Source: Roseicella sp. DB1501
Lineage (GTDB): Bacteria > Pseudomonadota > Alphaproteobacteria > Acetobacterales > Acetobacteraceae
Length of the DNA: 64,000 nt
Assembly: GCF_013112485.1 (NCBI RefSeq)
Contig: NZ_JABFHG010000006.1
Coordinates: forward strand, 248,001-312,000
Direction of reading: 5' to 3'
Within the stretch, counting starts at the first letter, position 1, and each line of letters opens with the position of its first letter. The position numbers and the translations under genes are program-made. Shown in pieces: positions 46,691 to 58,387 of this stretch. The notes beneath the pieces were generated by a model. It searched no databases. It was not told where the DNA came from and saw nothing but the letters and a program-made list of their open reading frames with translations.

Positions 46691-46742
46691 AAGAGCAGCG
46701 TCGCACGTCCGGGCGTTCACGCCCTCCCGCGATCCGCTCCAG
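46691..46742 (+). repeat. Short intergenic repeat family 3, copy b
   Basis: AAGAGCAGCGTCGCACG, then the small hairpin GGGCG-TTCA-CGCCC, then TCCCGCGATCCGCTCCAG. It is the fullest copy of the family and fills most of the gap after ygfZ. Confidence 0.65.
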
Positions 46743-46759
46743 GGGCGCTATCCTGGCAC

Positions 46760-48190
46760 GTGCCCGCCATCACCTCGACGCTCCGGGCCTGGGCCCGGTC
46801 GCTGGCCACCGCTCTCGCGGCGAGCCTGCTGCTAGCCCTTCTCTTCGCCGCCCTGTCCTGGCAGGCCGCCGGCCTGGCCCCCGAACGGGCGCTCACCCTG
46901 CTGCGGCCCCTGGTCGGCAGCGGGGCGTTGTTCGAGACGCACCGGATGCCGCTCGGCGTGGTGCGGATCCCGCGCTGGTACGGCAATAACTGCCTGGTCT
47001 TCGCCATGCTGGTCCTGCCGCATGACGAGGGCCGGGCGCGGGAAGCCTTCTCGCCCAACCTCGCCGTCTCGCCGCTGCTGCCGCTCGCCATGGCCGATCC
47101 GGCCGGCGGCGAGACGGCGCCGCCCTGCCTGCGCCTAGCGGAGCTGCTGGCGCCGGGCGCGGAGCGGCTGCCGGCGAAGCGCTACCACCGCTACCTGCAT
47201 GGCCAGCGGGTCGCGACCGCGCTTCTCCTGCCGCTGCTCGGACCGGTCGGCCTGCAGGATGCGGTCTTCCTCGCGCTGAACGGCGCGCTGGGCGGCCTGT
47301 TCCTCCTCGCCGGCCTCCGCGCCGCCCGGCGGCGACGGCAAGGCGATGCGGGTTGGCGGCGCGATGCCGGCTTTGCCGGCATCGGCCTCCTGCTCTTCAC
47401 GAGCTACGGGCTGCCGGCGCTTGGCTTCTGGGTCAGCCACGCCCTGTCGGATTTGGTGCTGGCGGCCTTCCTCTGGGCCCTATGGCTGCTGCCGGGGCGC
47501 GAGGACGCCGGGCCGGCCTGGCTGCTCGGTGCCTTCGGCTGTGGCGTCGCCCTGTTCGAATTCCTCACCGGCGGCCTGCCCCTCGGCGGCGGCCTCGTGC
47601 TGCTCATGGCGGCCCTGGCGGACCGCCCGGGCGGCGCGCTCCGCTCGCTCGCCGCCTTCCTCGCCGGCGCCGCCCTGCCCTTCCTGCTGAAGGCCGCGAT
47701 CGCCGCCCTGGTTTTTCCGGATACGCTGCAGAGCGCCGACGCGGCCGCCTTCGAGCATCGTCTCTTCGGCCCGATCGCGCCCGAGGTTCCCACGCAGCTT
47801 CTCACCGCCTGGTCGCCGATGGCGGGCTTCGACCTGCATCGCGTCGACGAGAGCCTGCTCTTCCGCCTGCGCTACCTGCTCTTTCGCCTGCAGGGCTATT
47901 ATTGGCAGATGGGCTTCGGCCTGGGCGAGGCCGGGCGGGTCCTGATCCGCGGCAGCCTGATCGGGCTGGTGCTGCTCGCCATTCCCGCCCTGCGGCGCAA
48001 TGCCGCGCGGGCCGGGCCGGCGCTGGGCGCGGCCCTGCTGCTGATCGCCTGGTACATCGTCTTCCTGAACCACAGCGCGCTGCATGCGGTCTGGATGGCG
48101 CGCTGCATGGTGATCTTCCCGGCCGCCCTCTGGGTTCTGGCGCTGCCGCTGCTGCCGGGCCCGCGGGAGGCGGCGGCGATCAGGCGTTGA
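46760..48190 (+). CDS. Polytopic membrane protein of unknown function
   Basis: A 476-residue membrane protein with about ten hydrophobic helices and a soluble loop after the first helix (about residues 50-145, including RIPRWYGNNCLVFAMLVLP and KRYHRYLHGQR). The layout of one helix, a large outer loop and a bundle of helices resembles GT-C glycosyltransferases, but I find no secure catalytic motif. The GTG start follows a weak ribosome-binding site. Its end overlaps the convergent SDR gene by 11 bases. Confidence 0.7.
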   Translation: MPAITSTLRAWARSLATALAASLLLALLFAALSWQAAGLAPERALTLLRPLVGSGALFETHRMPLGVVRIPRWYGNNCLVFAMLVLPHDEGRAREAFSPNLAVSPLLPLAMADPAGGETAPPCLRLAELLAPGAERLPAKRYHRYLHGQRVATALLLPLLGPVGLQDAVFLALNGALGGLFLLAGLRAARRRRQGDAGWRRDAGFAGIGLLLFTSYGLPALGFWVSHALSDLVLAAFLWALWLLPGREDAGPAWLLGAFGCGVALFEFLTGGLPLGGGLVLLMAALADRPGGALRSLAAFLAGAALPFLLKAAIAALVFPDTLQSADAAAFEHRLFGPIAPEVPTQLLTAWSPMAGFDLHRVDESLLFRLRYLLFRLQGYYWQMGFGLGEAGRVLIRGSLIGLVLLAIPALRRNAARAGPALGAALLLIAWYIVFLNHSALHAVWMARCMVIFPAALWVLALPLLPGPREAAAIRR

Positions 48191-49049
48191 CCACCGACCC
48201 GCCATTCGGATGCAGGGTCTGGCCGTTGAAGTAGCTGCTGTCCGCCTCGCTGGCGAGGAAGATGTAGCTCGGCGCCACCTCGTCCGGCTCCCCAGCGCGT
48301 TCCATCGGCGCGCTCTCGCCATGCTCCGCGGTGCGCTCCTCGTCGAAGCTCGCCGGGATCAGCGGCGTCCAGATGGGCCCCGGTGCCACCGCGTTAACCC
48401 GAATCTTGCGCTGCTTGTAGAGCGCCTGCGAGAGGCTGCGCGTGAAAGCGAGGATCGCGCCCTTGGTGCTGGCATAGTCGACCAGCTGCGGGCTGCCGCG
48501 GAAGGCGGTGACGGAAGTGGAGTTGATGATCGCGCCGCCCGTCGGCATGTGCCGCAGCACGGCCCGCGTCACCCAGAACATGCCGAGGATGTTGGTGCGG
48601 AAGGTCCGCTCCACCTGGGCTTCCGGGATCTCGGCGAAATCCTCGCAGACATGCTGCTCGGCGGCGTTGTTGACGAGGATGTCGATATGGCCGCCGAGCG
48701 CCCCGGCCGCCTCGTCCACCGCCTTCCGCACGAAGCCGGCATCGCCGACATCGCCGGGGAGCAGGATGCAACGGCGCCCCGCCGCCTCCACATGCCGCTG
48801 CGTCTCCTCGGCATCCGCATGCTCATCGAGATAGAGGATCGCGACATCGGCGCCCTCCTTGGCGAAGCCGATCGCCACGGCCCGGCCGATGCCGCTGTCG
48901 CCGCCGGTGACGAGGGCGGTGCGGCCCTGCAGCTTGCCGCTCGGCTTCCAGTGCTCCATGCGGTCGCGCGGCTGCGGCCGCATCTCCGCCTCGATGCCCG
49001 GCTGCCGGTCCTGATGCTGCCGCGGCTGTGGGGTGTCCTGCTCCGCCAT
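48180..49049 (-). CDS. SDR family oxidoreductase (YghA-like)
   Basis: A 289-residue short-chain dehydrogenase of the subgroup with a polar N-terminal extension (QPGIEAEMRPQPRDRME). TGGDSGIGRAVAIGFAKEGAD binds NAD(P), NNAAEQH, the catalytic STSVTAFRGSPQLVDYASTKG with Tyr and Lys, and the C-terminal NGQTLHPNGG are conserved. Relatives are stress-induced reductases with uncertain substrates. The ATG at 49049 is used. Confidence 0.87.
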   Translation of the reverse strand: MAEQDTPQPRQHQDRQPGIEAEMRPQPRDRMEHWKPSGKLQGRTALVTGGDSGIGRAVAIGFAKEGADVAILYLDEHADAEETQRHVEAAGRRCILLPGDVGDAGFVRKAVDEAAGALGGHIDILVNNAAEQHVCEDFAEIPEAQVERTFRTNILGMFWVTRAVLRHMPTGGAIINSTSVTAFRGSPQLVDYASTKGAILAFTRSLSQALYKQRKIRVNAVAPGPIWTPLIPASFDEERTAEHGESAPMERAGEPDEVAPSYIFLASEADSSYFNGQTLHPNGGSVVNA

Positions 49050-49139
49050 GAGGGTCTCCCGTCTCCTGCAGGGAGAACGGGAGGTGCCGCAGGGCGGTTG
49101 CGCATGGCCGGCGGAACGGCCGGCCATGCGCCCTCCGGC

Positions 49140-51809
<2,670 letters not shown>

Positions 51810-51891
51810 CGGCACTGTTCCCCTTGCGATCCGGATGGCCGCCGTTCGGCACAGGAAGTTATGAACGGCGCGTTACCACACCGAGTCAGTT

Positions 51892-54045
51892 TCAACCTTC
51901 GATTTTTGAGACATCCGCCACCGCATCCATGGCGGCGCAGAGCGAGTGCAGCAAACGCAAGCGGTTCCGGCGGAGTTCCGGGTCCGCATCGTTCACCACG
52001 ACCCCGTCGAAGAAGGCATCGACCGGGGCGCGGAGGGTAGCGAGGCGTTCCATGGCACCGAGGAAATCCTCGGCCGCCAGGGCCGTGGCGACGGCCTCGC
52101 GCGTCGCCGCGACCGCCGCCGCCAGGGCCTTTTCCGGCCCGGCGACGAGCCGCCCGGCCTCCACGGGGCCGTCATGCGGCCCGTCCTTGCGGCTCTCGAT
52201 CCGCAGGATGTTGGCGGCCCGCTTGTAGGCGGCGAGCAGGTTGGCGCCGTCCGGCGTCGCCAGCATGCGGGCGAGCGCGTCGGAGCGGGCGAGGAGGCGG
52301 ACCAGGTCGTCATCCGGCGCGGCGCCGAAGACCGCGGCGACGATGTCGTGCCGGGCGCCCTCGGCACGGAGCTGGACGCGAAGGCGCTCGGCGAGGAAGT
52401 CGAGCAGGCCGGCGGCGAAGGCAGCGACCATGGGCGGCTGGGCTGAGCCGGCGGGCGGAGTCCAGCCCGACCGCATCGTCTCGGTCGCCAGCGTCATGCC
52501 GAATTCCGGGCTGGCGGCGCCGGCGGTCGCCTGCGGATAGCCGAAGAAGGCCTCGGCGATCATCTCCGCCAGGCCGAGCCGCAGCCCGTTCTCGCGGATG
52601 ATGCGGATGACGCCGAGCGCGGCGCGGCGCAGCGCATAGGGGTCGCCCGAGCCGGTCGGCCGCTCGTCCACGGCGAAGAAGCCGGTGAGCTGGTCCAGCT
52701 TGTCGGCCAGCGCCACGGCCACGGCCACCGGCTCCGACGGCACTGCATCGCCCGGCCCGAGCGGCCGGTAATGCGCGCCGATCGCCTCGGCCACCCGCTG
52801 GTCCTCGCCGCCATGCAGCGCATAGTAGCGCCCCATCACCCCCTGCAATTCGGGAAATTCGCCGACCATGCCGCTGGCGAGGTCGGCCTTGGCCAGCCGT
52901 GCCGCCCGGCCTGCCAGCGCCGGATCGGCGCCGACCGCCGGCGCGATCAGCCCGGCCAGGCGTTCCAGCCGCCGCACCCGCTCGCCCTGGGTGCCGAGCT
53001 TCGCATGGAACACCACGCTGTCGAGCTTCGGCAGGAAGCTCTCGAGCGGCTGCTTGCGGTCGAGGTCCCAGAAGAAGCGGGCATCCGAGAGCCGCGCCCG
53101 CAGCACGCGCTCATTGCCGGCGACGATCGCCGCGCCGCCATCCTGCGGCACGATGTTGCTGACGATGGCGAAGCGCGGCGCGGCCCGCCCGTCCGGATGC
53201 CGCAGCGCGAAGTAGCGCTGGTTCACCCGCATGGTGGTGCGCATCAGCTCGGGGGGGAGGTCCATGAAGGCATCGTCGATGCGGCCGAGCAGCGGCACCG
53301 GCCATTCGACGAGGCCCGCCACCTCGGCCAGCAGCCCGCGATCGGGCACCACCTCCAGCCCTTCGGCGGCCGCCAGCCGGTCGATCCCCTCGGCGATGAT
53401 CCGCTCGCGCTCGGCGGCATCGGCGATGACGAAGCGCTCGCGCAGCCCCGCCGCATAATCGGCGACGCCCCGGACCGCGAAAGGCTCGGTGCCGGCCAGC
53501 ACCCGGTGGCCCTCGGTCAGGTCGGCGGCGGCCAGGCCATGCACGGCATCCTCGCCCTGGGCGAGGGCGAAGGGCACCGGCCGGCCATCCAGCAGGCAGA
53601 GGATGCGCTGCAGCGGCCGCACCCAGGCGAATTCGCTGGTGCCCCAGCGCATGCTCTTCGGCCAGGGGAAGCCGCGCAGCAGCGGCGGCAGCGCCGCAGC
53701 GATCAGGCCGGCGGCCTCGATCACCTGCCCGGGCTTCTGCAGCACCCAGAAGGCGCCCTCCTGCACCAGCGCCTCGCGCGGCGCGCCATGCTTGCGGAGG
53801 AAGCCCTCGATCGCCGCATCGGGGGCGCCGATGCGCGGCCCGCGCTCCTCCTTGCCCGGGGTCTCCGCCCGCGCCGCCATCTCGCCGAAGGCCGCGATGC
53901 GGCGCGGCCCGAAGAGCGGGCGCGGCGCCGCGGTCATCAGCGGGGCGAGGGCCTTCTGCAGCAGGGCGCAGAAATCCTCCGCCGCATGGGCCTGCATGCG
54001 CGCCGGGATCTCCTCGGAGAAGAGTTCGATCAGGAGCTCAGGCAT
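51892..54045 (-). CDS. glyS: Glycyl-tRNA synthetase beta subunit
   Basis: A 717-residue beta chain of the bacterial alpha2-beta2 glycyl-tRNA synthetase. MPELLIELFSEEIPARMQ is diagnostic; SNIVPQDGGAAIVAGNERVLRARLSDARFF lies in the middle of the HD-like region, and the C-terminal anticodon-binding domain ends the protein. It follows glyQ after 197 bases, a wider gap than usual. Confidence 0.97.
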   Translation of the reverse strand: MPELLIELFSEEIPARMQAHAAEDFCALLQKALAPLMTAAPRPLFGPRRIAAFGEMAARAETPGKEERGPRIGAPDAAIEGFLRKHGAPREALVQEGAFWVLQKPGQVIEAAGLIAAALPPLLRGFPWPKSMRWGTSEFAWVRPLQRILCLLDGRPVPFALAQGEDAVHGLAAADLTEGHRVLAGTEPFAVRGVADYAAGLRERFVIADAAERERIIAEGIDRLAAAEGLEVVPDRGLLAEVAGLVEWPVPLLGRIDDAFMDLPPELMRTTMRVNQRYFALRHPDGRAAPRFAIVSNIVPQDGGAAIVAGNERVLRARLSDARFFWDLDRKQPLESFLPKLDSVVFHAKLGTQGERVRRLERLAGLIAPAVGADPALAGRAARLAKADLASGMVGEFPELQGVMGRYYALHGGEDQRVAEAIGAHYRPLGPGDAVPSEPVAVAVALADKLDQLTGFFAVDERPTGSGDPYALRRAALGVIRIIRENGLRLGLAEMIAEAFFGYPQATAGAASPEFGMTLATETMRSGWTPPAGSAQPPMVAAFAAGLLDFLAERLRVQLRAEGARHDIVAAVFGAAPDDDLVRLLARSDALARMLATPDGANLLAAYKRAANILRIESRKDGPHDGPVEAGRLVAGPEKALAAAVAATREAVATALAAEDFLGAMERLATLRAPVDAFFDGVVVNDADPELRRNRLRLLHSLCAAMDAVADVSKIEG

Positions 54046-54242
54046 GGGACGTCAGGGCGACCTTCGGATCGGTTCGGGCTGGATGTCGCCCGGGAATGAG
54101 GGCGACCTCGCCGGAAGGGGTGGGATCGCCGGGGCATGGCCGGCGCAGGAGTGGGCCCGGCTCCCCGGCCCCAGCATGGCATGATTGGCGCCGGAGGGCA
54201 CGATGCCGGCCCGGACACCACCCCGGGCACCACGGCGCGGGC
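54046..54242 (-). other. Spacer between glyQ and glyS
   Basis: A 197-base stretch between two genes that are normally almost contiguous. Short open frames cover it on both strands, but none has a domain, ribosome-binding site or convincing codon pattern. CATGCCGGCC-type inverted repeats are seen, without a T-run. Confidence 0.4.
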
Positions 54243-55145
54243 TCAGCCACCGCCGGCCAGCCAGGCCTCGCAGCAGCCCTTCGCCAGGGCCCGCACCCGG
54301 CCGATATAGGCGGCGCGCTCGGTCACGCTGATGGCGCCCCGCGCATCGAGCAGGTTGAAGCGATGGCTCGCCTTGATGCACTGGTCGTAGGCCGGCAGGG
54401 CGAGGCCTTGCTGCAGCAGCGCCGCGCATTCCTCCTCGGCATCCTGGAAATGCCGGAACAGCTTCGCCGTGTCGGCATACTCGAAATTATGCGCGCTGAA
54501 CTCGACCTCGGCGCGGTGGAACACCTCGCCATAGCTGACGCCCTGGCCATTGAAATCCAGGTCGTAGACGTTCTCGACGCCCTGGATGTACATCGCCAGC
54601 CGCTCCAGCCCGTAGGTGAGCTCGCAGCTCGGCACCTCGCAGGGAATGCCGCCGACCTGCTGGAAATAGGTGAATTGCGTCACCTCCATCCCGTCGCACC
54701 AGACCTCCCAGCCAAGGCCCCAGGCGCCAAGGGTCGGGCTCTCCCAGTCATCCTCGACGAAGCGGACATCGTGCACCCGCGGGTCGAGCCCGATCGCGCG
54801 GTAGCTGCCGATCAGCATGCTCTGCGGGTCGGCCGGCGAGGGCTTCAGGATCACCTGGTACTGATAGTAGTGCTGCAGCCGGTTCGGGTTCTCGCCATAC
54901 CGGCCATCGGCCGGCCGGCGGCTCGGCTGCACATAGGCCGCTTTCCAGGGCTTCCGGCCGAGCGCCCGCAGCGTCGTCGCCGGATGGAAGGTGCCGGCGC
55001 CGACCTCCATGTCGTAGGGCTGCAGGATGACGCAGCCCTGGGCCGACCAGTAGGCGTGCAGCCGCAGGATCAGCTCCTGGAAGCTGGGCGGCTTGCTGCG
55101 GGCGGGGGCGTCGCCGGCAGGCGCGGCGGTGACGGCGGTCTGCAT
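54243..55145 (-). CDS. glyQ: Glycyl-tRNA synthetase alpha subunit
   Basis: A 300-residue class II alpha chain. [59 protein letters not shown] and [20 protein letters not shown] are characteristic. The ATG at 55145 adds a short polar extension ([16 protein letters not shown]) before the conserved region. It pairs with glyS to charge tRNA-Gly. Confidence 0.97.
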   Translation of the reverse strand: MQTAVTAAPAGDAPARSKPPSFQELILRLHAYWSAQGCVILQPYDMEVGAGTFHPATTLRALGRKPWKAAYVQPSRRPADGRYGENPNRLQHYYQYQVILKPSPADPQSMLIGSYRAIGLDPRVHDVRFVEDDWESPTLGAWGLGWEVWCDGMEVTQFTYFQQVGGIPCEVPSCELTYGLERLAMYIQGVENVYDLDFNGQGVSYGEVFHRAEVEFSAHNFEYADTAKLFRHFQDAEEECAALLQQGLALPAYDQCIKASHRFNLLDARGAISVTERAAYIGRVRALAKGCCEAWLAGGG

Positions 55146-55240
55146 GCGGCGGCTTTTGCCATGCCGACGCGCCCGAACATAGTGGGCGAAGGGGAAGCCT
55201 GCCCTGTCCAAGCCCCCATACTCACGGGAAGGAGAGCCAC

Positions 55241-55645
55241 ATGACCGAGACCGAAGGCCTGATTCGCGCCTATTATGCCGCCTTCGATGGCGGCGACCGC
55301 GAGGGAATGCTGGCGCTGCTCGCGGATGACGTTATCCATGACGTGAACCAGGGACCACGCGAGACGGGCAAGGCGGCCTTCCGCGCCTTCCTCGGCAAGA
55401 TGGACCGCGCCTATCGGGAGTCGATCCGCGACCTCGTCGTCATGGTCGATGCCACCGGCCGGCGGGCAGCGGCCGAGTTCATTGTCGAAGGAGAATACCT
55501 GGCCACCGATCCCGGCCTGCCCGAGGCGAAGGGCCAGCGCTACAGCCTGCCCGCCGGCGCCTTCCTCGAAGTGTCCGAGCGCCGCATCCGGCGGGTGACG
55601 ACCTATTACAACCTGCCCGACTGGATCCGGCAGGTGGGTGGCTGA
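55241..55645 (+). CDS. NTF2-like (ketosteroid isomerase-related) protein
   Basis: A 134-residue cone-shaped NTF2/SnoaL-like protein. [30 protein letters not shown] and the C-terminal strand [17 protein letters not shown] fit the ketosteroid isomerase-related subgroup. Ligand and reaction are unknown. GGAGAG lies just before the ATG. It is divergent from glyQ and ends four bases from the convergent S49 protease gene. Confidence 0.83.
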   Translation: MTETEGLIRAYYAAFDGGDREGMLALLADDVIHDVNQGPRETGKAAFRAFLGKMDRAYRESIRDLVVMVDATGRRAAAEFIVEGEYLATDPGLPEAKGQRYSLPAGAFLEVSERRIRRVTTYYNLPDWIRQVGG

Positions 55646-55649
55646 CCGC

Positions 55650-56456
55650 CTACAAGCCGAGGCGCGCCCAGGCCGCGCGCTCCTCGAGCGCCTCGATCAT
55701 CGCCTGCGCCGAGAGCCCCGGCAGCAGCCGCCGCAGCAGCGGGGGGCGCGGTCCGCCGACCGGGATGAGGCGCGCCTTCTCGCCGAAGCGGCGCCTCGCC
55801 TCCTCCGCGGCATCGCCGAGGCGGTCCGCCAGGCCAAGGTCAACGGCCTTCCGGCCCGGCCAGAAGCGGCCGGTGAAGAGTTGGTCCGGCGGTGCCCGCA
55901 GCCGGCTGCCGCGGCGGCTGGTGACCCAGGCGGCGAATTCGCCATGCAGGTCCTCCAGCAGCGTCTCCAGCCGCGCCGCATCCTCCGGCCGCTCCGGCCG
56001 GAAGGGGTCCCAGAAGCTCTTCTCGGTTCCGGCGGTGCGCAGGCGTCGCTCCACGCCGAGCCGCTCCATCGCGTCCTGGAAGCCGAAGCCGGCGGCGATC
56101 ACCCCGATGGAGCCGAGGATGGAGGCCGGGTCGGCGACGATCTCATCGGCCGCGCAGGCGATCCAGTAGCCGCCGGAGGCGGCGGCATCCTCGACGCAGG
56201 CGATGACGGGCACTTTCTTCTCCTCGGCGAGGCGCCGGATCCGTGCCGCCACCAGGCTCGACTGCACCGCCGAGCCGCCCGGGGAATTGATCGAGAGGAA
56301 GACGGCCGAGAGCCGCTTCAGGCCGAAGGCCCGGTCGAGCACCGGGCCGCTCGTCGCCAGGCTGATGCCGCCGCCGAAGCCCGGGCGGGGGGTGATGGCG
56401 CCCTGCAGGCGGACATGCGCGATGCGCGGGCGGCGGTCGAGGATGGAGGGGAGCAT
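55650..56456 (-). CDS. S49 family serine protease (short SppA/SohB-like)
   Basis: A 268-residue S49 protease. The nucleophile Ser94 lies in AAASGGYWIACAAD and the general base is Lys146 in TAGTEKSFWDPFRP, 52 residues later as in Bacillus SppA. SINSPGGSAVQSSLVA forms the oxyanion part. It has no clear N-terminal membrane helix, unlike SppA, so it may be cytoplasmic. Signal-peptide or misfolded membrane-peptide digestion is inferred from the family. The ATG at 56456 is used; the frame beyond it is mostly repeat. Confidence 0.88.
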   Translation of the reverse strand: MLPSILDRRPRIAHVRLQGAITPRPGFGGGISLATSGPVLDRAFGLKRLSAVFLSINSPGGSAVQSSLVAARIRRLAEEKKVPVIACVEDAAASGGYWIACAADEIVADPASILGSIGVIAAGFGFQDAMERLGVERRLRTAGTEKSFWDPFRPERPEDAARLETLLEDLHGEFAAWVTSRRGSRLRAPPDQLFTGRFWPGRKAVDLGLADRLGDAAEEARRRFGEKARLIPVGGPRPPLLRRLLPGLSAQAMIEALEERAAWARLGL

Positions 56457-56512
56457 GTTGCGAAGAGAGATGCCGCTTCGTGGCGCCGCATCAAGCCATG
56501 CGCCCTGCCGGC

Positions 56513-56619
56513 CAGAGCGTGATCGCCTGGGGTGGACCCACCGAAGGCGAGACGCACGCGATCCAACAACGATCTGCACCCTGGTCCGCGAACCCGGGTG
56601 AACGGATCATGGTCCAGAG
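56513..56619 (+). repeat. Intergenic repeat family 2, copy b
   Basis: AGAGCGTGATCGCCTGGGG, a GGTGGACCCACCG stretch, CACGCGATC, and TGGTCCGCG...CGGATCATGGTCCAGAG repeat the modules at 14989-15094 in the same order with about a quarter of positions changed. The long 15-base stem of copy a is imperfect here. Confidence 0.78.
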
Positions 56620-56642
56620 TGAATGCGGGAGGGTGGGGCGCC

Positions 56643-56879
56643 TCAGCGGATGCCGCGCGGCTCCGACGCCGTGCCGCCCGGGGCGTTCGGATCGCTGCCC
56701 GTGTGGTAATTCAGGTTGATCCCTCCCGGCCCGGCGCCGGCCTGGCTCAGGGAAGGACGGCCGGTGCTCGCATCGGTGCCGATCGGCGTCGGGCCGACGC
56801 TGCGGCTGGGCGGCTGGTTGCCACAGGCGGCGAGGCACAGCAGGGCCATCGCAAGGGGAATGCGGCACGCTGGCATCAT
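56643..56879 (-). CDS. Small lipoprotein
   Basis: A 78-residue protein with a lipoprotein signal: hydrophobic IPLAMALLCLAAC ending in the lipobox LAAC (Cys19). The mature part is short, Gly/Pro-rich and without a known domain. It is 49 bases after the DUF971 gene on the same strand. Membrane-anchored; function unknown. Confidence 0.68.
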   Translation of the reverse strand: MMPACRIPLAMALLCLAACGNQPPSRSVGPTPIGTDASTGRPSLSQAGAGPGGINLNYHTGSDPNAPGGTASEPRGIR

Positions 56880-56928
56880 GGCTCTCCGCCTGCCGCAACA
56901 GCGGAGGACCCGCCGGGTTGCTGCCGCC

Positions 56929-57294
56929 TCAGCCCCGGCGCGGCGGGTCGCGACTCAGCCCCTTGGCCGCCAGGGCCGCCTCATAGGCCGCCCAGCGCGT
57001 GGCCTGCTCGCGGCCGAGCTGGTGCAGATAGTCCCAGGAATAGATGCCGGTGTCGTGCAGATCATCGAAGATGATCCGGATGGCATAGTGGCCCACCGGC
57101 TCCAGCCGCAGGATGCCGACCTCCCGGCGGCCGGCCAGCGTCACCTTCTCGCCCGGCCCATGGCCCTGCACCTCCGCCGAGGGGCTTTCCACCCGCAGGT
57201 ATTCGGCAGGCAGGGCGAAGCGGCTGCCATCGTCGAAGGCAACCTCCAGCAGGCGCTCCGCGCGCTTCAGGCGGATCTCGACGGGTTGTGTCAT
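56929..57294 (-). CDS. DUF971 (gamma-butyrobetaine hydroxylase-like N-terminal) protein
   Basis: A 121-residue protein of the DUF971 family. PVEIRLKRAERLLEVAFDDG, FALPAEYLRVESPSAEVQGH and IIFDDLHDTGIYSWDYLHQLG are typical. In eukaryotes this domain is fused to gamma-butyrobetaine hydroxylase; in bacteria it often accompanies Fe-S (Mrp/ApbC) genes, but its action is unproven. It lies 15 bases after the Trm112-like gene. Confidence 0.88.
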   Translation of the reverse strand: MTQPVEIRLKRAERLLEVAFDDGSRFALPAEYLRVESPSAEVQGHGPGEKVTLAGRREVGILRLEPVGHYAIRIIFDDLHDTGIYSWDYLHQLGREQATRWAAYEAALAAKGLSRDPPRRG

Positions 57295-57309
57295 CGGGCC
57301 TCGCCCCCC

Positions 57310-57522
57310 TCAGGCGTCCAGCGGGCGCGCCTCGTCGGGCAGCATGATCGGGATGCCGTCCCGGATCGGATAGGCCAGCCGCGCCTGCTCGCTGATCAGC
57401 TCGCCGCGCGCCCGGTCGTAGCGCAGGGGGCCCTTGGTCACGGGGCAGACCAGGACTTCCAGCAGGGTGGGATCGACCTCGCCACCGGGGCTCGGGGGGG
57501 TCGGGGCTTGCGTGTCGCTCAT
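57310..57522 (-). CDS. Trm112-like protein
   Basis: A 70-residue Trm112/YcaR-family protein: [39 protein letters not shown]. In eukaryotes and archaea Trm112 activates methyltransferases; the bacterial version has been linked to similar partners but its role is unclear. It retains only one of the zinc cysteines (VCPVTKG). It begins a small unit with DUF971. Confidence 0.88.
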   Translation of the reverse strand: MSDTQAPTPPSPGGEVDPTLLEVLVCPVTKGPLRYDRARGELISEQARLAYPIRDGIPIMLPDEARPLDA

Positions 57523-57699
57523 GCGGGCCGTTCCTACAGCGGATGGCGCGCCGCGCCGAACCTGCTTTGAGGCAAGAGAGGTGGCGCAGGCGCCTGCGGC
57601 AGACCCCTAGAGCCGATCGTCGTGGGGCGGAAGCGGCCGGATGGGGCGAATCACCGCCCGATCCTCCGCGCAGGCCGGAAGGGGTCGCTCCCGATCGTC

Positions 57700-58377
57700 T
57701 CAGCTCGGCCGGCGATCGGCGGGCGCATCGGCGGCGCCGGGCTCGGGATGCGCCCCGATCTGCAGCAAGGCGACGAGCATGGCGGCCCGGTCCTCCGGCG
57801 CCGCCGCCTCGAGGAGCGCCTGCTTCTCGCGCGGCTCGAAGGGGCAGATCATGGCCAGCGTCAGGACCAGGAGGAAGTCGGAGGTCTGCTCGATCGCCTC
57901 CCAATTGGCCTGAATGCCGCGCGCCCGGAAGAAGGGCCGCAGCGCCCCGAGCAGCGCCGCGCGATCGACACCGGCCGGCCGTTCCGTGAGATCGAGATCG
58001 ATCTCGAACCCCGTGTAATCCGCCCGCACCCGCCGATAGCCCCGCCGCATCGGCAGTTCGGCGACCGCCCGGAAGCGGATCACACCGCTGAGCGTGATCA
58101 GCAGCCGCCCGTCATCGGTCTCGGCGAAGGAGGAGAGGCGCCCGAGGCAGCCGATGCGGTACAGCCCGGGCCCGGTCGCGCCGTCCGCAGCGCCCGGCTC
58201 GGGCTGGATCATGCCGAACATCCGCCCCTCGGCGAGGCTGTCGAGCGTCATCGCCAGGTAGCGCGGCTCGAAGATGTTCAGCGGCAGGCGGCCGCCCGGA
58301 AGCAGCAGCGCGCCGGGGAGCGGAAAGACCGAGATCTCCGCCGGCAGATCCGCCAGGCTCGGGTGGAAGGCGGCCAC
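57700..58377 (-). CDS. Lon-substrate-binding-domain (LON) protein
   Basis: A 225-residue stand-alone LON domain protein with no ATPase or protease part. ISVFPLPGALLLPGGRLPLNIFEPRY, FGMIQP and GCLGRLSSFAETDDGRLLITLSG match the N-terminal domain of Lon and its free-standing homologues. The role is unknown. GTG start. It lies ten bases after the thioredoxin-TPR gene and is probably coexpressed. Confidence 0.88.
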   Translation of the reverse strand: MAAFHPSLADLPAEISVFPLPGALLLPGGRLPLNIFEPRYLAMTLDSLAEGRMFGMIQPEPGAADGATGPGLYRIGCLGRLSSFAETDDGRLLITLSGVIRFRAVAELPMRRGYRRVRADYTGFEIDLDLTERPAGVDRAALLGALRPFFRARGIQANWEAIEQTSDFLLVLTLAMICPFEPREKQALLEAAAPEDRAAMLVALLQIGAHPEPGAADAPADRRPS

Positions 58378-58387
58378 CGTGCCGGGT

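Noticed and set aside
54030-54250. Short open frames in the glyQ-glyS spacer
   Set aside because: Several overlap each other on the same strand, and none has a ribosome-binding site, a domain or a credible codon pattern.
55146-55240. Glycine riboswitch upstream of glyQ
   Set aside because: The spacer is only 95 bases and I could not find the conserved glycine aptamer cores.
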